DNA of 20,893 nt from Dehalococcoidia bacterium (GCA_023229725.1 JALNYR010000031.1:1-20893), one strand, 5' to 3'; shown: positions 13,313-20,712, counted from the first letter of the stretch. The notes: generated by a model not told the origin, from the letters alone. Program-made: numbers and translations.

Positions 13313-13347
13313 GAGCATGAGCGGCGGGCGACGTTGCCGCAGGCACG

Positions 13348-14811
13348 TCAGGGCGCGGGCAGAAACGCCACCTGCAGCACCGCGCCTGTCCCGTCGGCGA
13401 CTTTCACCCGGTCGTCGATGCGCCACCCGACCACCCACACGATGTGCTCCGGAGAACAGAGGATGGGCACGCCGTCCCTCTGCGCCAGGGGAATGCCGGT
13501 GTCGACCATGAAATCCTGCAGCTTCTTCTCCTGTGCCATCCCCAGCGGCCGGAACCGGTCGCCCGGCTGCCTCCGTCGCACGAAGAGACGCCGTCCAGCC
13601 AGGTCGGCGTCGAACGCTGCCGTGAGGGCATTCTCACCGGGGAGGAAGTACGGTCCATCCACGAGAGACGCCGTCACCCGCCAGCCGGGTATGACCGCTT
13701 CTCCCGGGACCGGCACTTCCACCGGCTGAAGCGGGGCTTCCGGTCCCCGCACATCGTCCACATAGTGCGGCCCCAGGGCCGCCAGCGAAGAGGGTTCTCT
13801 GCGCCAGACGATGCCTGCAACGAGATGCACACGTTTCCCCGGGCGCGCCGCAACGAGCCTCCGCACCGCCCGGACGTGCTCCGCCGAGACGTCGCGCAGG
13901 TCGCCGGCCACCTGCTCGTGCGCCCGGCGTACGAGTCGCGCCTGGATAGCGGGACTGGCCCCGGCGAATCCCTTGAGGTTGAGCTGCACACAGTCAGGGG
14001 ATTCGTCGGCGATGCTGTCGTAGGTACGTCGCGCTTCTTCCTCAAGGTGCTCGTCATCGTACTTCGCCGCCTGCCCCAACCGCAGCAGCGCATCGTCGAA
14101 CTTCGGGTTCAACCCGCGGCACTGCGGCAGCAGCTCGAGGCGAACGCGGTTGCGCAGGTGCGATGGCGACTCGTTCGATGCGTCCTTCCGCGGCTCGAGC
14201 CCGATGAGGCGGCAGTACTCCGCCGTCTCCTCGCGGCTCACGCCGAGCAACGGGCGCACGATGCGAACGGTGGACGGCTCCGCCGACCCCGGACTGACGA
14301 CCGGCACGGACGACGCACCGTCCAGACCCCGCAGCCCCCGCAGGCCGGAGCCGCGGATGACGTGCAAGAGCAGCGTCTCCACGGCGTCGTCGCGCGTGTG
14401 GCCGGTCGCCACCGATTCCGCCCCGACGCGGCAGGCCACCTCATGGAGGAAACGGTAGCGCACCTCCCGCGCGGCCTCTTCGAGCGAGCACTTCCGCTCG
14501 CGCTTCCAGGCGGCGACATCGCGGGCCTCCACCGTGCACGGCAGCCCCAGCGATTGCGCCGTCGCCGCCACGAAGGCGGCATCGTCCCGGGACGCGGCTC
14601 CGCGGAGCATGTGGTCTAGATGGGCAACGTGGAGCCGGAGGCGGAGGCGGTCGGACAATCGAACCAGCACGTGGAGCAGGCAGAGCGAGTCGGCGCCGCC
14701 GGATACGGCAACGACGACCGTGCTGCCGGGCCGCAGCAGTGTACCGTCGCGGATGGCCGTGAGCACTCCGCACTCGAGTGTCGCGGCGGTCAGGTCCCGG
14801 CCCGTCTTCAT
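13348..14811 (-). CDS. tilS: tRNA(Ile)-lysidine synthase
   Basis: TilS attaches lysine to C34 of the CAU-anticodon tRNA-Ile so that it reads AUA codons. The 487-residue protein has the ATP-binding PP-loop VAVSGGADSLCLLHVL (34-49), LHVAHLDHMLRG, ATGHTRDDAVETLLLHVIRG and IVRPLLGVSREE in the N-terminal ATPase domain. Its C-terminal TilS_C region reads RRRQPGDRFRPLGM, EKKLQDFMVDTGIP and VWVVGWRIDDR. The length matches the full three-domain form. The start lies 6 bases after the upstream histidine phosphatase stop. Its target tRNA gene is not in the window. The identification is secure. Confidence 0.95.
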   Translation of the reverse strand: MKTGRDLTAATLECGVLTAIRDGTLLRPGSTVVVAVSGGADSLCLLHVLVRLSDRLRLRLHVAHLDHMLRGAASRDDAAFVAATAQSLGLPCTVEARDVAAWKRERKCSLEEAAREVRYRFLHEVACRVGAESVATGHTRDDAVETLLLHVIRGSGLRGLRGLDGASSVPVVSPGSAEPSTVRIVRPLLGVSREETAEYCRLIGLEPRKDASNESPSHLRNRVRLELLPQCRGLNPKFDDALLRLGQAAKYDDEHLEEEARRTYDSIADESPDCVQLNLKGFAGASPAIQARLVRRAHEQVAGDLRDVSAEHVRAVRRLVAARPGKRVHLVAGIVWRREPSSLAALGPHYVDDVRGPEAPLQPVEVPVPGEAVIPGWRVTASLVDGPYFLPGENALTAAFDADLAGRRLFVRRRQPGDRFRPLGMAQEKKLQDFMVDTGIPLAQRDGVPILCSPEHIVWVVGWRIDDRVKVADGTGAVLQVAFLPAP

Positions 14812-14817
14812 GGCCGT

Positions 14818-15423
14818 CTAGACCACCTGGTACGACGTGTCGTTGAACCGTGCCAGCCGGGCGCCGAACTTGCCGAACTCCAGCACGTTGATGCACCCGG
14901 GGTCCATGCGGAACCTCGTCATCATGCCCAGGGGGAAGTCCATCGCCTTCAGGATGATGGACAGCGTCGTGAAGTAGTGGCTTACGACGAGCACGTTCTC
15001 GTGCGAGCGGGTCTCGACGTACGGCTTCACGACGCCCCAGGTGCGGTCCTGCAGCTCCTGGAAGCTTTCGCCTCCAGGCAGCCGCTCGCGGCCACACTTC
15101 CACCACTCGAGCAGCATCTCCGTGAACGTCTGGGGGATGTCGAGCGTGCAGAGTCCATCGAACTCGCCGACATTCACTTCCTTGAGGTCGGGATGCGTGA
15201 GTATCGGCAGCGGATGGTAGCGGGCGATTGACTGCGCCGTCAGCACGGCGCGCTGCAGCGGGCTGGAGACGATGACGTCGACCGGCTCGTCGCGGAGCAC
15301 CTCAGCCATGCGCGCTATCTGTCGCTGGCCGGCCTCGCTCAGGGCCGTATCGACGGCCCCGCCCTGCACCCTTCGCTGGCTATTCCAGACGGTCTCGCCA
15401 TGTCGCACAAGCAGCAATCTCAC
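14818..15423 (-). CDS. Histidine phosphatase family protein (phosphoglycerate mutase-like)
   Basis: The 201-residue protein starts MRLLLVRHGETVWNSQRRVQ, containing the RHGE phosphohistidine motif (residue 8 is the nucleophile histidine), then SSPLQRAVLTAQ, PGGESFQELQDRT and the second catalytic histidine in VLVVSHYFTTL. This is the cofactor-independent-of-name branched group that includes PhoE-type phosphatases and CobC; the sequence alone does not choose among them, and no cobalamin genes are near. It starts with GTG at 15423, eight bases after GGAGG. It lies between DUF2344 and tilS in a tight minus-strand series. Confidence 0.88.
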   Translation of the reverse strand: MRLLLVRHGETVWNSQRRVQGGAVDTALSEAGQRQIARMAEVLRDEPVDVIVSSPLQRAVLTAQSIARYHPLPILTHPDLKEVNVGEFDGLCTLDIPQTFTEMLLEWWKCGRERLPGGESFQELQDRTWGVVKPYVETRSHENVLVVSHYFTTLSIILKAMDFPLGMMTRFRMDPGCINVLEFGKFGARLARFNDTSYQVV

Positions 15424-15463
15424 GTGATGAACCTCCGCGCAGAACAGGAGAGAGAGAACTCGC

Positions 15464-16108
15464 TCAACATTCGAGCGAGAGAGACTCGCGATGTATCGAC
15501 TCGAACGGTTCCACGAAGCCGAGTGCCGCCAGGACGTGGTCCGGGCGCGCGCCGCCCTCCTGGCCGAGAGTCACGACCATGTCCACCCGGCAGGCATCGC
15601 CTTCCCCGGCGCGCACGCCGAGCTCCTGCACGAGGGGCCGGAGGTCCTGCTTCTTCTCCACTCCCGCACGCAGAAACTCGTATTCGAAGCGGGCAGCCTC
15701 CAGGAACGCCCGCACGGCCGCCTCGGCGGCAGCGAGCCCGCCCGGGTGCGCCGCAACGCAGCGGTACCGGGCCGCACGAACCACCGCCTGCAGCGCCGGG
15801 ATGCTCTCCGGTACTTCCCCCACTGAACTCACCACGAACCCCACGGGCAACTGGCGCCTCGTCATCATGATGACGGAGTCCGGGGGCATCCACTTCCGCA
15901 CCCAGATGTCCATCAGCTCGGCCTCCGCCGTGAAGCCCACGGGGAGCGGCGCGGCGACGGCGAGCTTCGGGTGCGGCGTGAAGCCCTGCGTGTATTCGAT
16001 GGGGATGGACGCGCGCCGGAAGACCCTCTCCCAGCAGCGCATGGTATCGAGGTGCGAGATGAAGCGAACGGGGGCACCGCGCTCGAAGCTAATGCGCAGG
16101 CGCTGCAT
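15464..16108 (-). CDS. DUF2344 (TIGR03936-type) protein
   Basis: The 214-residue protein begins MQRLRISFERGAPVRFISHL, followed by DTMRCWERVFRRASIPIEYTQ, GFTPHPKLAVAAPLPVGFTA. The RFISHLD, RA-IP, Y-QGF-PHPK and PLPVG blocks define DUF2344. This domain usually follows a radical SAM protein, either fused or adjacent, in Firmicutes and Chloroflexota; here no radical SAM gene is visible. The function is unknown. The ATG at 16108 lies inside the upstream hemolysin-family gene, overlapping its last 20 bases, so translation is probably coupled. The C-terminal part (about 120-214) is less conserved. Confidence 0.88.
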   Translation of the reverse strand: MQRLRISFERGAPVRFISHLDTMRCWERVFRRASIPIEYTQGFTPHPKLAVAAPLPVGFTAEAELMDIWVRKWMPPDSVIMMTRRQLPVGFVVSSVGEVPESIPALQAVVRAARYRCVAAHPGGLAAAEAAVRAFLEAARFEYEFLRAGVEKKQDLRPLVQELGVRAGEGDACRVDMVVTLGQEGGARPDHVLAALGFVEPFESIHRESLSLEC

Positions 16109-17405
16109 TCTTCTCCGTTCCGCCCTCGCGCGGTGGTGCGCCGCCCGTGCCTTCCTTCGTCACCACGAGCTTCTCTATCTTCATGCCCTTCATCTCAGTA
16201 ACGGCGAGTATCAGGTTGCCGTACCGCAGTTGCTCGCCCTGGCGCGGTATGCGTCCGAGGTAGCTGAGCACGAAGCCGGCCACGGTCTCGTAGTCGCCGA
16301 CCGGCAGGCCAAGCTCGAGTTCCTCGTTGGCATCCTCGACCCTGTAGCCGCCGTCCAGCTCGTAGGTGTTCGTTCCCGTGACGACCACGTCTTCGTCCTC
16401 ATCGGTGAGCTCGTCTCTTATGTCACCTACGACCTGCTCGGCGAGCAGGCCCAGCGTCACCATGCCGGCGACGCCTCCATACTCGTCCACCACGAGCGCC
16501 GCGTGGTGACCATTGTCGCGCATCTCCGTCAGCAGCTTCCCGAGAGGTTGACTGTCCGGCACGAAGTACGGAGGCCGCATCAGCTCATCCACGACCATCT
16601 TCTCGGGCGTGCACGCGCTGGTGAGCCGCATCAGCACGTCCTTCGCGGAGAGGATGCCAATCACATTGTCGGTCGTCTCCCGGTACACGGGGAAGCGGCT
16701 GTATGGCGTATCCGCGTAGACCGTCAGGAACTGCGCCAGCGTCGTCCCCTCTTCAATCCAGGAGATCTCGGTGCGCGGAATCATCACCTTGCTCACCGGC
16801 CGGTTCGTGAACTCCAGCACCGCATGCAGCATCTCCGCCTGGTCTTCCTCAACGACACCTTCGCTCTCCCCCACGTCGATGGCGGAGCGCAGCTCGCCGG
16901 CGCTCACCAGCAACTGCTTCTCCTCCGCGGTGGTCACGAGCCGGCGAAAGCCGAGACCTATCCGGTCGAGCAGCATGACGAAGGGGAACAGCGCCAGCTC
17001 GAAGAAGCGTATCGGGTAGACGTAGTTCAGGGCCAGCCGTTCGGCGTAGTGGACGGCAACGGTCTTCGGAAGCAGCTCGCCGAACAGCAGCACGATTGCC
17101 GTCACCGCCACGGTCGCGATAATCGGTCCCCAGGGAAGGCCGAAGACGCTGACCGAGAGCACCGTCCCGATGGTGGCTGCCGCGATGTTCACGAGGTTGT
17201 TGCCCAGCAGCACCGTGGCGAGGAAACGCTCCGGATGGTCGAGGATGCCGGCCAGCGCCAGCGCCGCGTGTGTGCCGCTCTCGCGCAGGTAGTGCACGCG
17301 CAGCCGGGGCACAGAAATGAAAGCCGACTCAGCGCTCGAGAAGAAAGCCGACAGCACGAGGCAGAGGAGGAACGCAGGCAGCAACCAACCGGCAGGCTCG
17401 TCCAC
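16089..17405 (-). CDS. CNNM/CBS-domain membrane protein (hemolysin C/CorC family)
   Basis: The 438-residue protein has an N-terminal CNNM (DUF21) membrane domain with about four hydrophobic segments (8-30, 62-85, 92-115, 125-147), including AFFSSAESAFISVPRLR and LLFGELLPKTVAVHYAERLA. Two CBS domains follow (about 205-325: MIPRTEISWIEE, SRFPVYRETTDNVIGIL, DELMRPPYFVPDSQPLG, VVDEYGGVAGMVTL), then a CorC_HlyC domain (about 345-425) ending in GRIPRQGEQLRYGNLIL. Relatives are implicated in magnesium or cobalt efflux; 'hemolysin' is a historical name. It starts with GTG at 17405 without a strong ribosome site. It heads a minus-strand series with DUF2344, phosphatase and tilS. Confidence 0.9.
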   Translation of the reverse strand: MDEPAGWLLPAFLLCLVLSAFFSSAESAFISVPRLRVHYLRESGTHAALALAGILDHPERFLATVLLGNNLVNIAAATIGTVLSVSVFGLPWGPIIATVAVTAIVLLFGELLPKTVAVHYAERLALNYVYPIRFFELALFPFVMLLDRIGLGFRRLVTTAEEKQLLVSAGELRSAIDVGESEGVVEEDQAEMLHAVLEFTNRPVSKVMIPRTEISWIEEGTTLAQFLTVYADTPYSRFPVYRETTDNVIGILSAKDVLMRLTSACTPEKMVVDELMRPPYFVPDSQPLGKLLTEMRDNGHHAALVVDEYGGVAGMVTLGLLAEQVVGDIRDELTDEDEDVVVTGTNTYELDGGYRVEDANEELELGLPVGDYETVAGFVLSYLGRIPRQGEQLRYGNLILAVTEMKGMKIEKLVVTKEGTGGAPPREGGTEKNAAPAH

Positions 17406-17486
17406 TTGTTACGCTATCCTGACCCCTGTACGCACTGCAGCGGAACCGTCGCCGGTCCGGGTCGATAGCAGGTATACCGCGCAGGT

Positions 17487-17515
17487 ATCGTAGCATCGAC
17501 CCACCACCGTGTCAA
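17487..17515 (-). promoter_or_regulatory. Promoter of the CNNM/CBS gene
   Basis: On the minus strand a perfect TTGACA (17510-17515), a 17-base spacer and TACGAT (17487-17492) preceded by TGC (extended -10). The predicted start near 17480 gives a leader of about 75 bases. It faces away from the palindrome and the homocysteine operon. Confidence 0.55.
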
Positions 17516-17557
17516 AGCAGGCCGGAACCTGCTGCGGTGCATGGAACGAGAGGACAT

Positions 17558-17575
17558 CGGGTAGTATACTACCCG
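17558..17575. promoter_or_regulatory. 18-bp perfect palindrome over a -10 box (candidate operator of the homocysteine operon)
   Basis: CGGGTAGTATACTACCCG is a perfect inverted repeat with 9-base arms and no spacer. It contains TATACT (17565-17570), a good -10 for rightward transcription of the DUF39 operon; the -35 region (ATGGAA at 17541-17546) is weak. A palindrome covering a -10 is the usual layout of a repressor site; the regulator is not encoded in the window. Confidence 0.6.
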
Positions 17576-17717
17576 GACAACTGCGTACGGGCTCCCCGGC
17601 ACGCAACGCAGAGCGCGAGGGCGCGGAATCGCTCGACCACCCTGCGGTGGTGCTGCCCGGCGCACGGAAGGGAAGGTGGGCGGGGCGGCGCGCGAACCAC
17701 CGACTGGAGTACAGCGC
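17576..17717 (+). other. Structured 5' leader of the homocysteine operon
   Basis: About 140 bases lie between the predicted transcription start and the DUF39 ATG. They can form a series of hairpins: CTGCGT (17581-17586) with ACGCAG (17606-17611); GAGCG (17611-17615) with CGCTC (17630-17634); and ACCACC (17636-17641) with GGTGGT (17646-17651) around a CTGC loop. The ribosome site GGAG is at 17706-17709. A sulfur-amino-acid riboswitch is possible, but I could not match a known SAM or SAH consensus. Upstream, 17406-17557 holds only the divergent promoter of the CNNM/CBS gene. Confidence 0.35.
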
Positions 17718-18941
17718 ATGGCGAAGACGATAGCTGAAATCAACGAGAAGATTGCCCGTCGCGAGGCCGTGGTCATGACGGCCGAAGAGGTCATCGACTA
17801 CGCGAAGGAGCAGGGCTTCGAGAAGGCGGCCCGTACGGTGGACGTCGTCACCACGGGCACGTTCGGCACCATGTGCTCCTCCGGCATGTACATGAACATC
17901 GGCCACGCGAAGCCGCGCATCAAGCTCGGCGGCGGCAAGACGACGCTGAACGATGTCCCTGCCTACGCGGGCCTCGCGGCCGTGGACCTGTTCCTCGGCG
18001 CGGCGGCCATCCCGGACGATGACCCGCGGAACCGCATCTACCCGGGCGAGTTCCGCTACGGCGGCGGCCACGTCATCGAGGACCTGGTCGCGGGCAAGGA
18101 CATCAGGCTCGAGGCCACCGCCTACGGTACGGACTGCTACCCGCGCAGGAAGCTGGCGACGTGGATACGCCTCGCGGACCTCAACAGCGCCACGCTGTTC
18201 AACATGCGCAACGGCTACCAGAACTATGCCGTCGCCGTGAACGCCAGCGACAAGATGATCTACACCTACATGGGCGTGCTGAAGCCCAACCTCGGGAACG
18301 CGAACTACTCGTCCGCGGGCCAGCTCTCTCCGCTGCTGAACGACCCTGACTACACGACCATCGGCATCGGCACGAAGGTCTTCCTGGGCGGCGGCATCGG
18401 CTACGTCGCCTGGCACGGCACGCAGCACAACCCGCACGCGCCGCGGCTGGACAACGACGTGCCGCGCGTGCCGTCGGGCACGCTTGCGCTCATCGGCGAC
18501 ATGAAGCAGATGAGCGCACGGTGGCTGGTCGGCGCGAGCATGCTCGGCTACGGCCCCTCGCTGACGGTCGGCGTGGGAGTCCCGATACCCATCCTCTCGG
18601 AGAAGATATTCCGGCACACGCTGGTGACCGACGCGGACATCGTGGCGCCGGTCGTCGACTACGCCACGGCTCAACCCCAGCGCCTGCCGGACACGCTGGG
18701 AGAAGTGACGTACGCGGCGCTGAGGAGCGGACGCATCACCGTCCAGGGCAAAGAGGTCCCGACCTCGTCGCTCTCCAGCTACCCGCGGGCACGGGAGATA
18801 GCCTCAATCCTGAAGGAGTGGATAGCGCGGGGCACGTTCCTGCTGACGCAGCCCGTTGCCCCGCTCCCAGGACCGGATTCCGACATCAGCTATCACCCTC
18901 TCGTTGAGCGCCCGATAGAGGAAGGAGGAGCAGAGAGATGA
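17718..18941 (+). CDS. L-aspartate semialdehyde sulfurtransferase, DUF39 family (homocysteine biosynthesis)
   Basis: The 407-residue protein is a DUF39/HcyS-type enzyme: MAKTIAEINEKIARREAVVM, TGTFGTMCSSGMYMNIGHA, KPRIKLGGGKTTLNDVPAYAG, GEFRYGGGHVIEDLVAGKDI, ATAYGTDCYPR, FLGGGIGYVAWHGTQHNP. In this family a cysteine-bound persulfide is transferred to aspartate semialdehyde, and reduction gives homocysteine; C53 and C140 here are the candidates. It ends after LVERPIEEGG and carries no CBS domains, unlike the larger methanogen proteins. The start at 17718 follows GGAG by eight bases; a longer frame adds 14 arginine-rich residues. Its ATGA overlap with the ferredoxin gene and the UPF0280 gene beyond make the pathway assignment strong. 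Confidence 0.92.
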   Translation: MAKTIAEINEKIARREAVVMTAEEVIDYAKEQGFEKAARTVDVVTTGTFGTMCSSGMYMNIGHAKPRIKLGGGKTTLNDVPAYAGLAAVDLFLGAAAIPDDDPRNRIYPGEFRYGGGHVIEDLVAGKDIRLEATAYGTDCYPRRKLATWIRLADLNSATLFNMRNGYQNYAVAVNASDKMIYTYMGVLKPNLGNANYSSAGQLSPLLNDPDYTTIGIGTKVFLGGGIGYVAWHGTQHNPHAPRLDNDVPRVPSGTLALIGDMKQMSARWLVGASMLGYGPSLTVGVGVPIPILSEKIFRHTLVTDADIVAPVVDYATAQPQRLPDTLGEVTYAALRSGRITVQGKEVPTSSLSSYPRAREIASILKEWIARGTFLLTQPVAPLPGPDSDISYHPLVERPIEEGGAER

Positions 18942-19348
18942 AGGTATCGCGTCGCATCGTCCTCAGGTTTCCTCCACTCGTCACGGGCCAGCCGGTCGTC
19001 TGCCGGCTCGCGAAGGACTACAACCTGATGTTCAACATCCTCCGGGCGCAGGTCTCCCCCGGACAGGATGGACTGCTCGTGCTCGAGCTCACCGGCGACC
19101 GCGCTGACTACGACCGCGGTGTCGCATACCTGCGTGACACCGGCGTGCTCATCCAGCCACTGAGCCAGGACGTCATGCGGGACGAGTCCCGCTGCACCGA
19201 CTGCGGCGCGTGCGTGACGATGTGCCCCGCACTGGCGTTCACGGTGGACCCTGAGACGCGCAAGGTGAAGTTCGACCAGAACAAGTGCGTGCTCTGCGGC
19301 CTGTGCGTGAAGGCCTGCCCGCCGCGCGCTCTCAGCATCGTCTTCTAG
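18938..19348 (+). CDS. NIL-domain 4Fe-4S ferredoxin (partner of the DUF39 sulfurtransferase)
   Basis: The 136-residue protein has an N-terminal NIL domain (about 5-77: RRIVLRFPPLVTGQPVVCRL then KDYNLMFNILRAQVSPGQDG), which is also found as a ligand-sensing domain in methionine transporters. It is followed by two [4Fe-4S] motifs, C86-x2-C-x2-C-x3-C96 (CTDCGACVTMCPA) and C117-x2-C-x2-C-x3-C127 (CVLCGLCVKACPP). It probably delivers electrons for persulfide reduction during homocysteine formation. Its ATG overlaps the DUF39 stop by 4 bases after a strong GGAGGAG site, so expression is coupled. The low-potential clusters point to an anaerobic or microaerobic lifestyle. Confidence 0.93.
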   Translation: MKVSRRIVLRFPPLVTGQPVVCRLAKDYNLMFNILRAQVSPGQDGLLVLELTGDRADYDRGVAYLRDTGVLIQPLSQDVMRDESRCTDCGACVTMCPALAFTVDPETRKVKFDQNKCVLCGLCVKACPPRALSIVF

Positions 19349-19353
19349 CGGGT

Positions 19354-20100
19354 GTGCCGGCAGTGGACACGCGTCGGGTCTACAGGGACTGGGTCGAGGG
19401 GCAGGGGCTCGTCACCTTCGCGGTCAACGTCGGCGAGACTGACCTGCTCGTGGCGGCGCCGCGCGACCTCTCCCGTGAGGCGCTTGCTTCGGCGGCGCGT
19501 CACCGGGCGACGGTCGAAAGCTACGTCCGTTCACATCCCCGCTTCGCCACCAGCCTTCAGCCCGTGGCGGCCCGTGAGGACGCCCCGGACATTGCCAGGT
19601 CGATGGCGAGCGCCGCGGCGCTTGCGGGCGTCGGTCCGCTCGCCGCGGTCGCGGGAGCGATTGCCGAAGCCGTGGGCCTCGACCTGCTGCAGCTAGCGGA
19701 CGAGGTCATCGTCGAGAACGGCGGAGACATCTTCATGCGGACGCGCACGAGGCGCGTTGTCGGCCTCTACGCGGGCCGGTCGGCGCTCAGCGGCAAGCTC
19801 GGGCTCGTCATTGAGCCGGAGCAGACGCCGCTCGGCATCTGCACGTCGAGCGGCTCGTTCGGGCACTCGTTGAGTTTCGGCGCCGCGGATGCGTGCACGG
19901 TCCTGGCGCGGTCGGTCGCCCTTGCCGACGCGGTCGCCACATCGCTCGCCAACCGCATCCGGTCGGCGGCGGACCTTGGCTCCGTGCTCTCTTCTTCTCC
20001 CATCCCCGCCGATGTCGTCGGTGTCTTCGCCACGGTCGACAGCCAGGTCGCCATCTGGGGCGATATCCGCCTCACCCTCATCGACGCCGCGAAGCCCTAG
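19354..20100 (+). CDS. UPF0280 family (ApbE-like fold) protein, probable homocysteine pathway component
   Basis: The 248-residue protein matches UPF0280: VNVGETDLLVAAPRDLSREA, FATSLQPVAAREDAPDIARS, MASAAALAGVGPLAAVAGAI, DEVIVENGGDIFMRTRTRR, CTSSGSFGHSLSFGAADACT. The SSGSFGHS and ENGGD motifs resemble ApbE, the flavin transferase, though the family has not been shown to flavinylate. Related genes were implicated with DUF39 and the NIL-ferredoxin in homocysteine synthesis in methanogens and sulfate reducers. The start is a GTG (19354 chosen; 19363 possible) five bases after the ferredoxin stop; the open frame extends back inside the ferredoxin with non-family sequence. It is the last gene before a repeat-rich tract. 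Confidence 0.85.
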   Translation: MPAVDTRRVYRDWVEGQGLVTFAVNVGETDLLVAAPRDLSREALASAARHRATVESYVRSHPRFATSLQPVAAREDAPDIARSMASAAALAGVGPLAAVAGAIAEAVGLDLLQLADEVIVENGGDIFMRTRTRRVVGLYAGRSALSGKLGLVIEPEQTPLGICTSSGSFGHSLSFGAADACTVLARSVALADAVATSLANRIRSAADLGSVLSSSPIPADVVGVFATVDSQVAIWGDIRLTLIDAAKP

Positions 20101-20133
20101 TCCCGCATCCGGCCGTTCGGCGATCCTTTCGGG

Positions 20134-20160
20134 TGTAGGGGCACGTTGCACGTGCCCGCC
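20134..20160 (+). repeat. REP-like unit 1 (GTAGGGGC, GCACGT core)
   Basis: GTAG head, then GGGCACGT pairing with ACGTGCCC around TGC. It is identical over 27 bases to the unit at 20686-20712. Confidence 0.75.
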
Positions 20161-20186
20161 GGGCCGGGGCCACGTCCCCTTCTCAT

Positions 20187-20214
20187 GTAGCGGCAGGCTC
20201 CCATGCCTGCCCGG
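20187..20214 (+). repeat. REP-like unit 2 (GTAGCGGC, GGCAGGC core)
   Basis: GTAG head with GGCAGGC pairing with GCCTGCC around TCCCAT. It differs at one base from the 28-base unit at 20318-20345. Confidence 0.7.
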
Positions 20215-20234
20215 TGGGGGGACGCATTCTGCTG

Positions 20235-20262
20235 GTAGGGGCGAGGCATGCCTCTCCCGTAG
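20235..20262 (+). repeat. REP-like unit 3 (GTAGGGGC, GAGGCATGCCTC core)
   Basis: GTAG heads a perfect 12-bp palindrome GAGGCATGCCTC and the unit ends in CCCGTAG. Confidence 0.7.
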
Positions 20263-20317
20263 AACGGTGAATCTTGCGCGGCTGTAGCCAACGACCGGTG
20301 GAATCACCGGACCGCAC

Positions 20318-20345
20318 GTAGCGGCACGCTCCCATGCCTGCCCGG
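20318..20345 (+). repeat. REP-like unit 4 (GTAGCGGC, copy of unit 2)
   Basis: Twenty-seven of 28 bases match unit 2; the single change breaks one pair of the stem. Confidence 0.7.
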
Positions 20346-20367
20346 GGTGTGGGGGGGTCTGGTCTGT

Positions 20368-20394
20368 CGTAGGGGCCGTTCGTGAACGGCCCGG
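20368..20394 (+). repeat. REP-like unit 5 (left half of an inverted pair)
   Basis: CGTAGGGGCCGTTCGTGAAC and following bases: GGGCCGTTC pairs with GAACGGCCC around GT. The reverse complement of unit 6 matches it over 27 bases. Confidence 0.75.
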
Positions 20395-20497
20395 CGATGG
20401 TGCGCCGCACACGGTTGATGGCTGCGGTCGGCCCCATCCCTGTGGCGTGCGGAAACGCGCCCTGGTCGTTGGCTGTGACTGTGATTCGCGATGTGGT

Positions 20498-20524
20498 CCG
20501 GGCCGTTCACGAACGGCCCCTACG
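20498..20524 (-). repeat. REP-like unit 6 (right half of an inverted pair)
   Basis: It is the same 27 bases as unit 5 but on the minus strand, 103 bases away. The pair has the head-to-head layout of a BIME. Confidence 0.75.
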
Positions 20525-20560
20525 CCGGATTGCCTGTCCGGTCTCACCGGCAGGTTCCCA

Positions 20561-20603
20561 CGCCCTCCGCTGCCGCCATCACGCGGCTGCGGTCATCCCG
20601 CGG
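20561..20603 (+). repeat. Direct repeat, copy 1
   Basis: The first 26 bases (CGCCCTCCGCTGCCGCCATC and 6 more) and a following GGTCATCCCGCG recur at 20727-20769 with a few changes between them. The copies are 166 bases apart and each is next to a REP-like unit. Confidence 0.65.
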
Positions 20604-20635
20604 TAGGGGCGGACTTTGCGTCCGCCCCTACCGCG
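20599..20635 (+). repeat. REP-like unit 7 (16-bp perfect stem)
   Basis: The arms 20599-20614 and 20620-20635 are perfect reverse complements around TTTGC, with GTAGGGGCGGAC in the left arm. Both ends carry a GTAG head in opposite orientation. Confidence 0.75.
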
Positions 20636-20685
20636 TACATGGCCCATGGACACGACAGACCTGATGGACACGATGGACGGGCTCG

Positions 20686-20712
20686 TGTAGGGGCACGTTG
20701 CACGTGCCCGCC
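20686..20712 (+). repeat. REP-like unit 8 (exact copy of unit 1)
   Basis: All 27 bases equal those at 20134-20160; the flanks differ, so the unit itself was copied. Confidence 0.75.

Noticed and set aside
13444..14619. A 391-codon open frame on the plus strand
   Set aside because: It is antisense to tilS and shows no domain; it exists because stop codons are rare in GC-rich DNA.
15579..17468. A 629-codon open frame on the plus strand
   Set aside because: It is antisense to the DUF2344 and CNNM/CBS genes, which have clear family motifs. Its histidine/arginine/glutamate-rich product is typical of a GC-rich shadow frame.
17472..17490. A short direct repeat GCAGGTAT near the CNNM/CBS promoter
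   Set aside because: Two 8-base copies are too little to argue for an operator by themselves.
17581..17660. A SAM-type riboswitch
   Set aside because: The GGTGCT after the third hairpin resembles one part of the SAM-I/IV core, but the GGCAACC and upstream conserved blocks are missing, so it was not annotated as a riboswitch.
17409..18674. A 421-codon open frame on the minus strand
   Set aside because: It is antisense to the DUF39 gene with shadow-type composition and no ribosome site.
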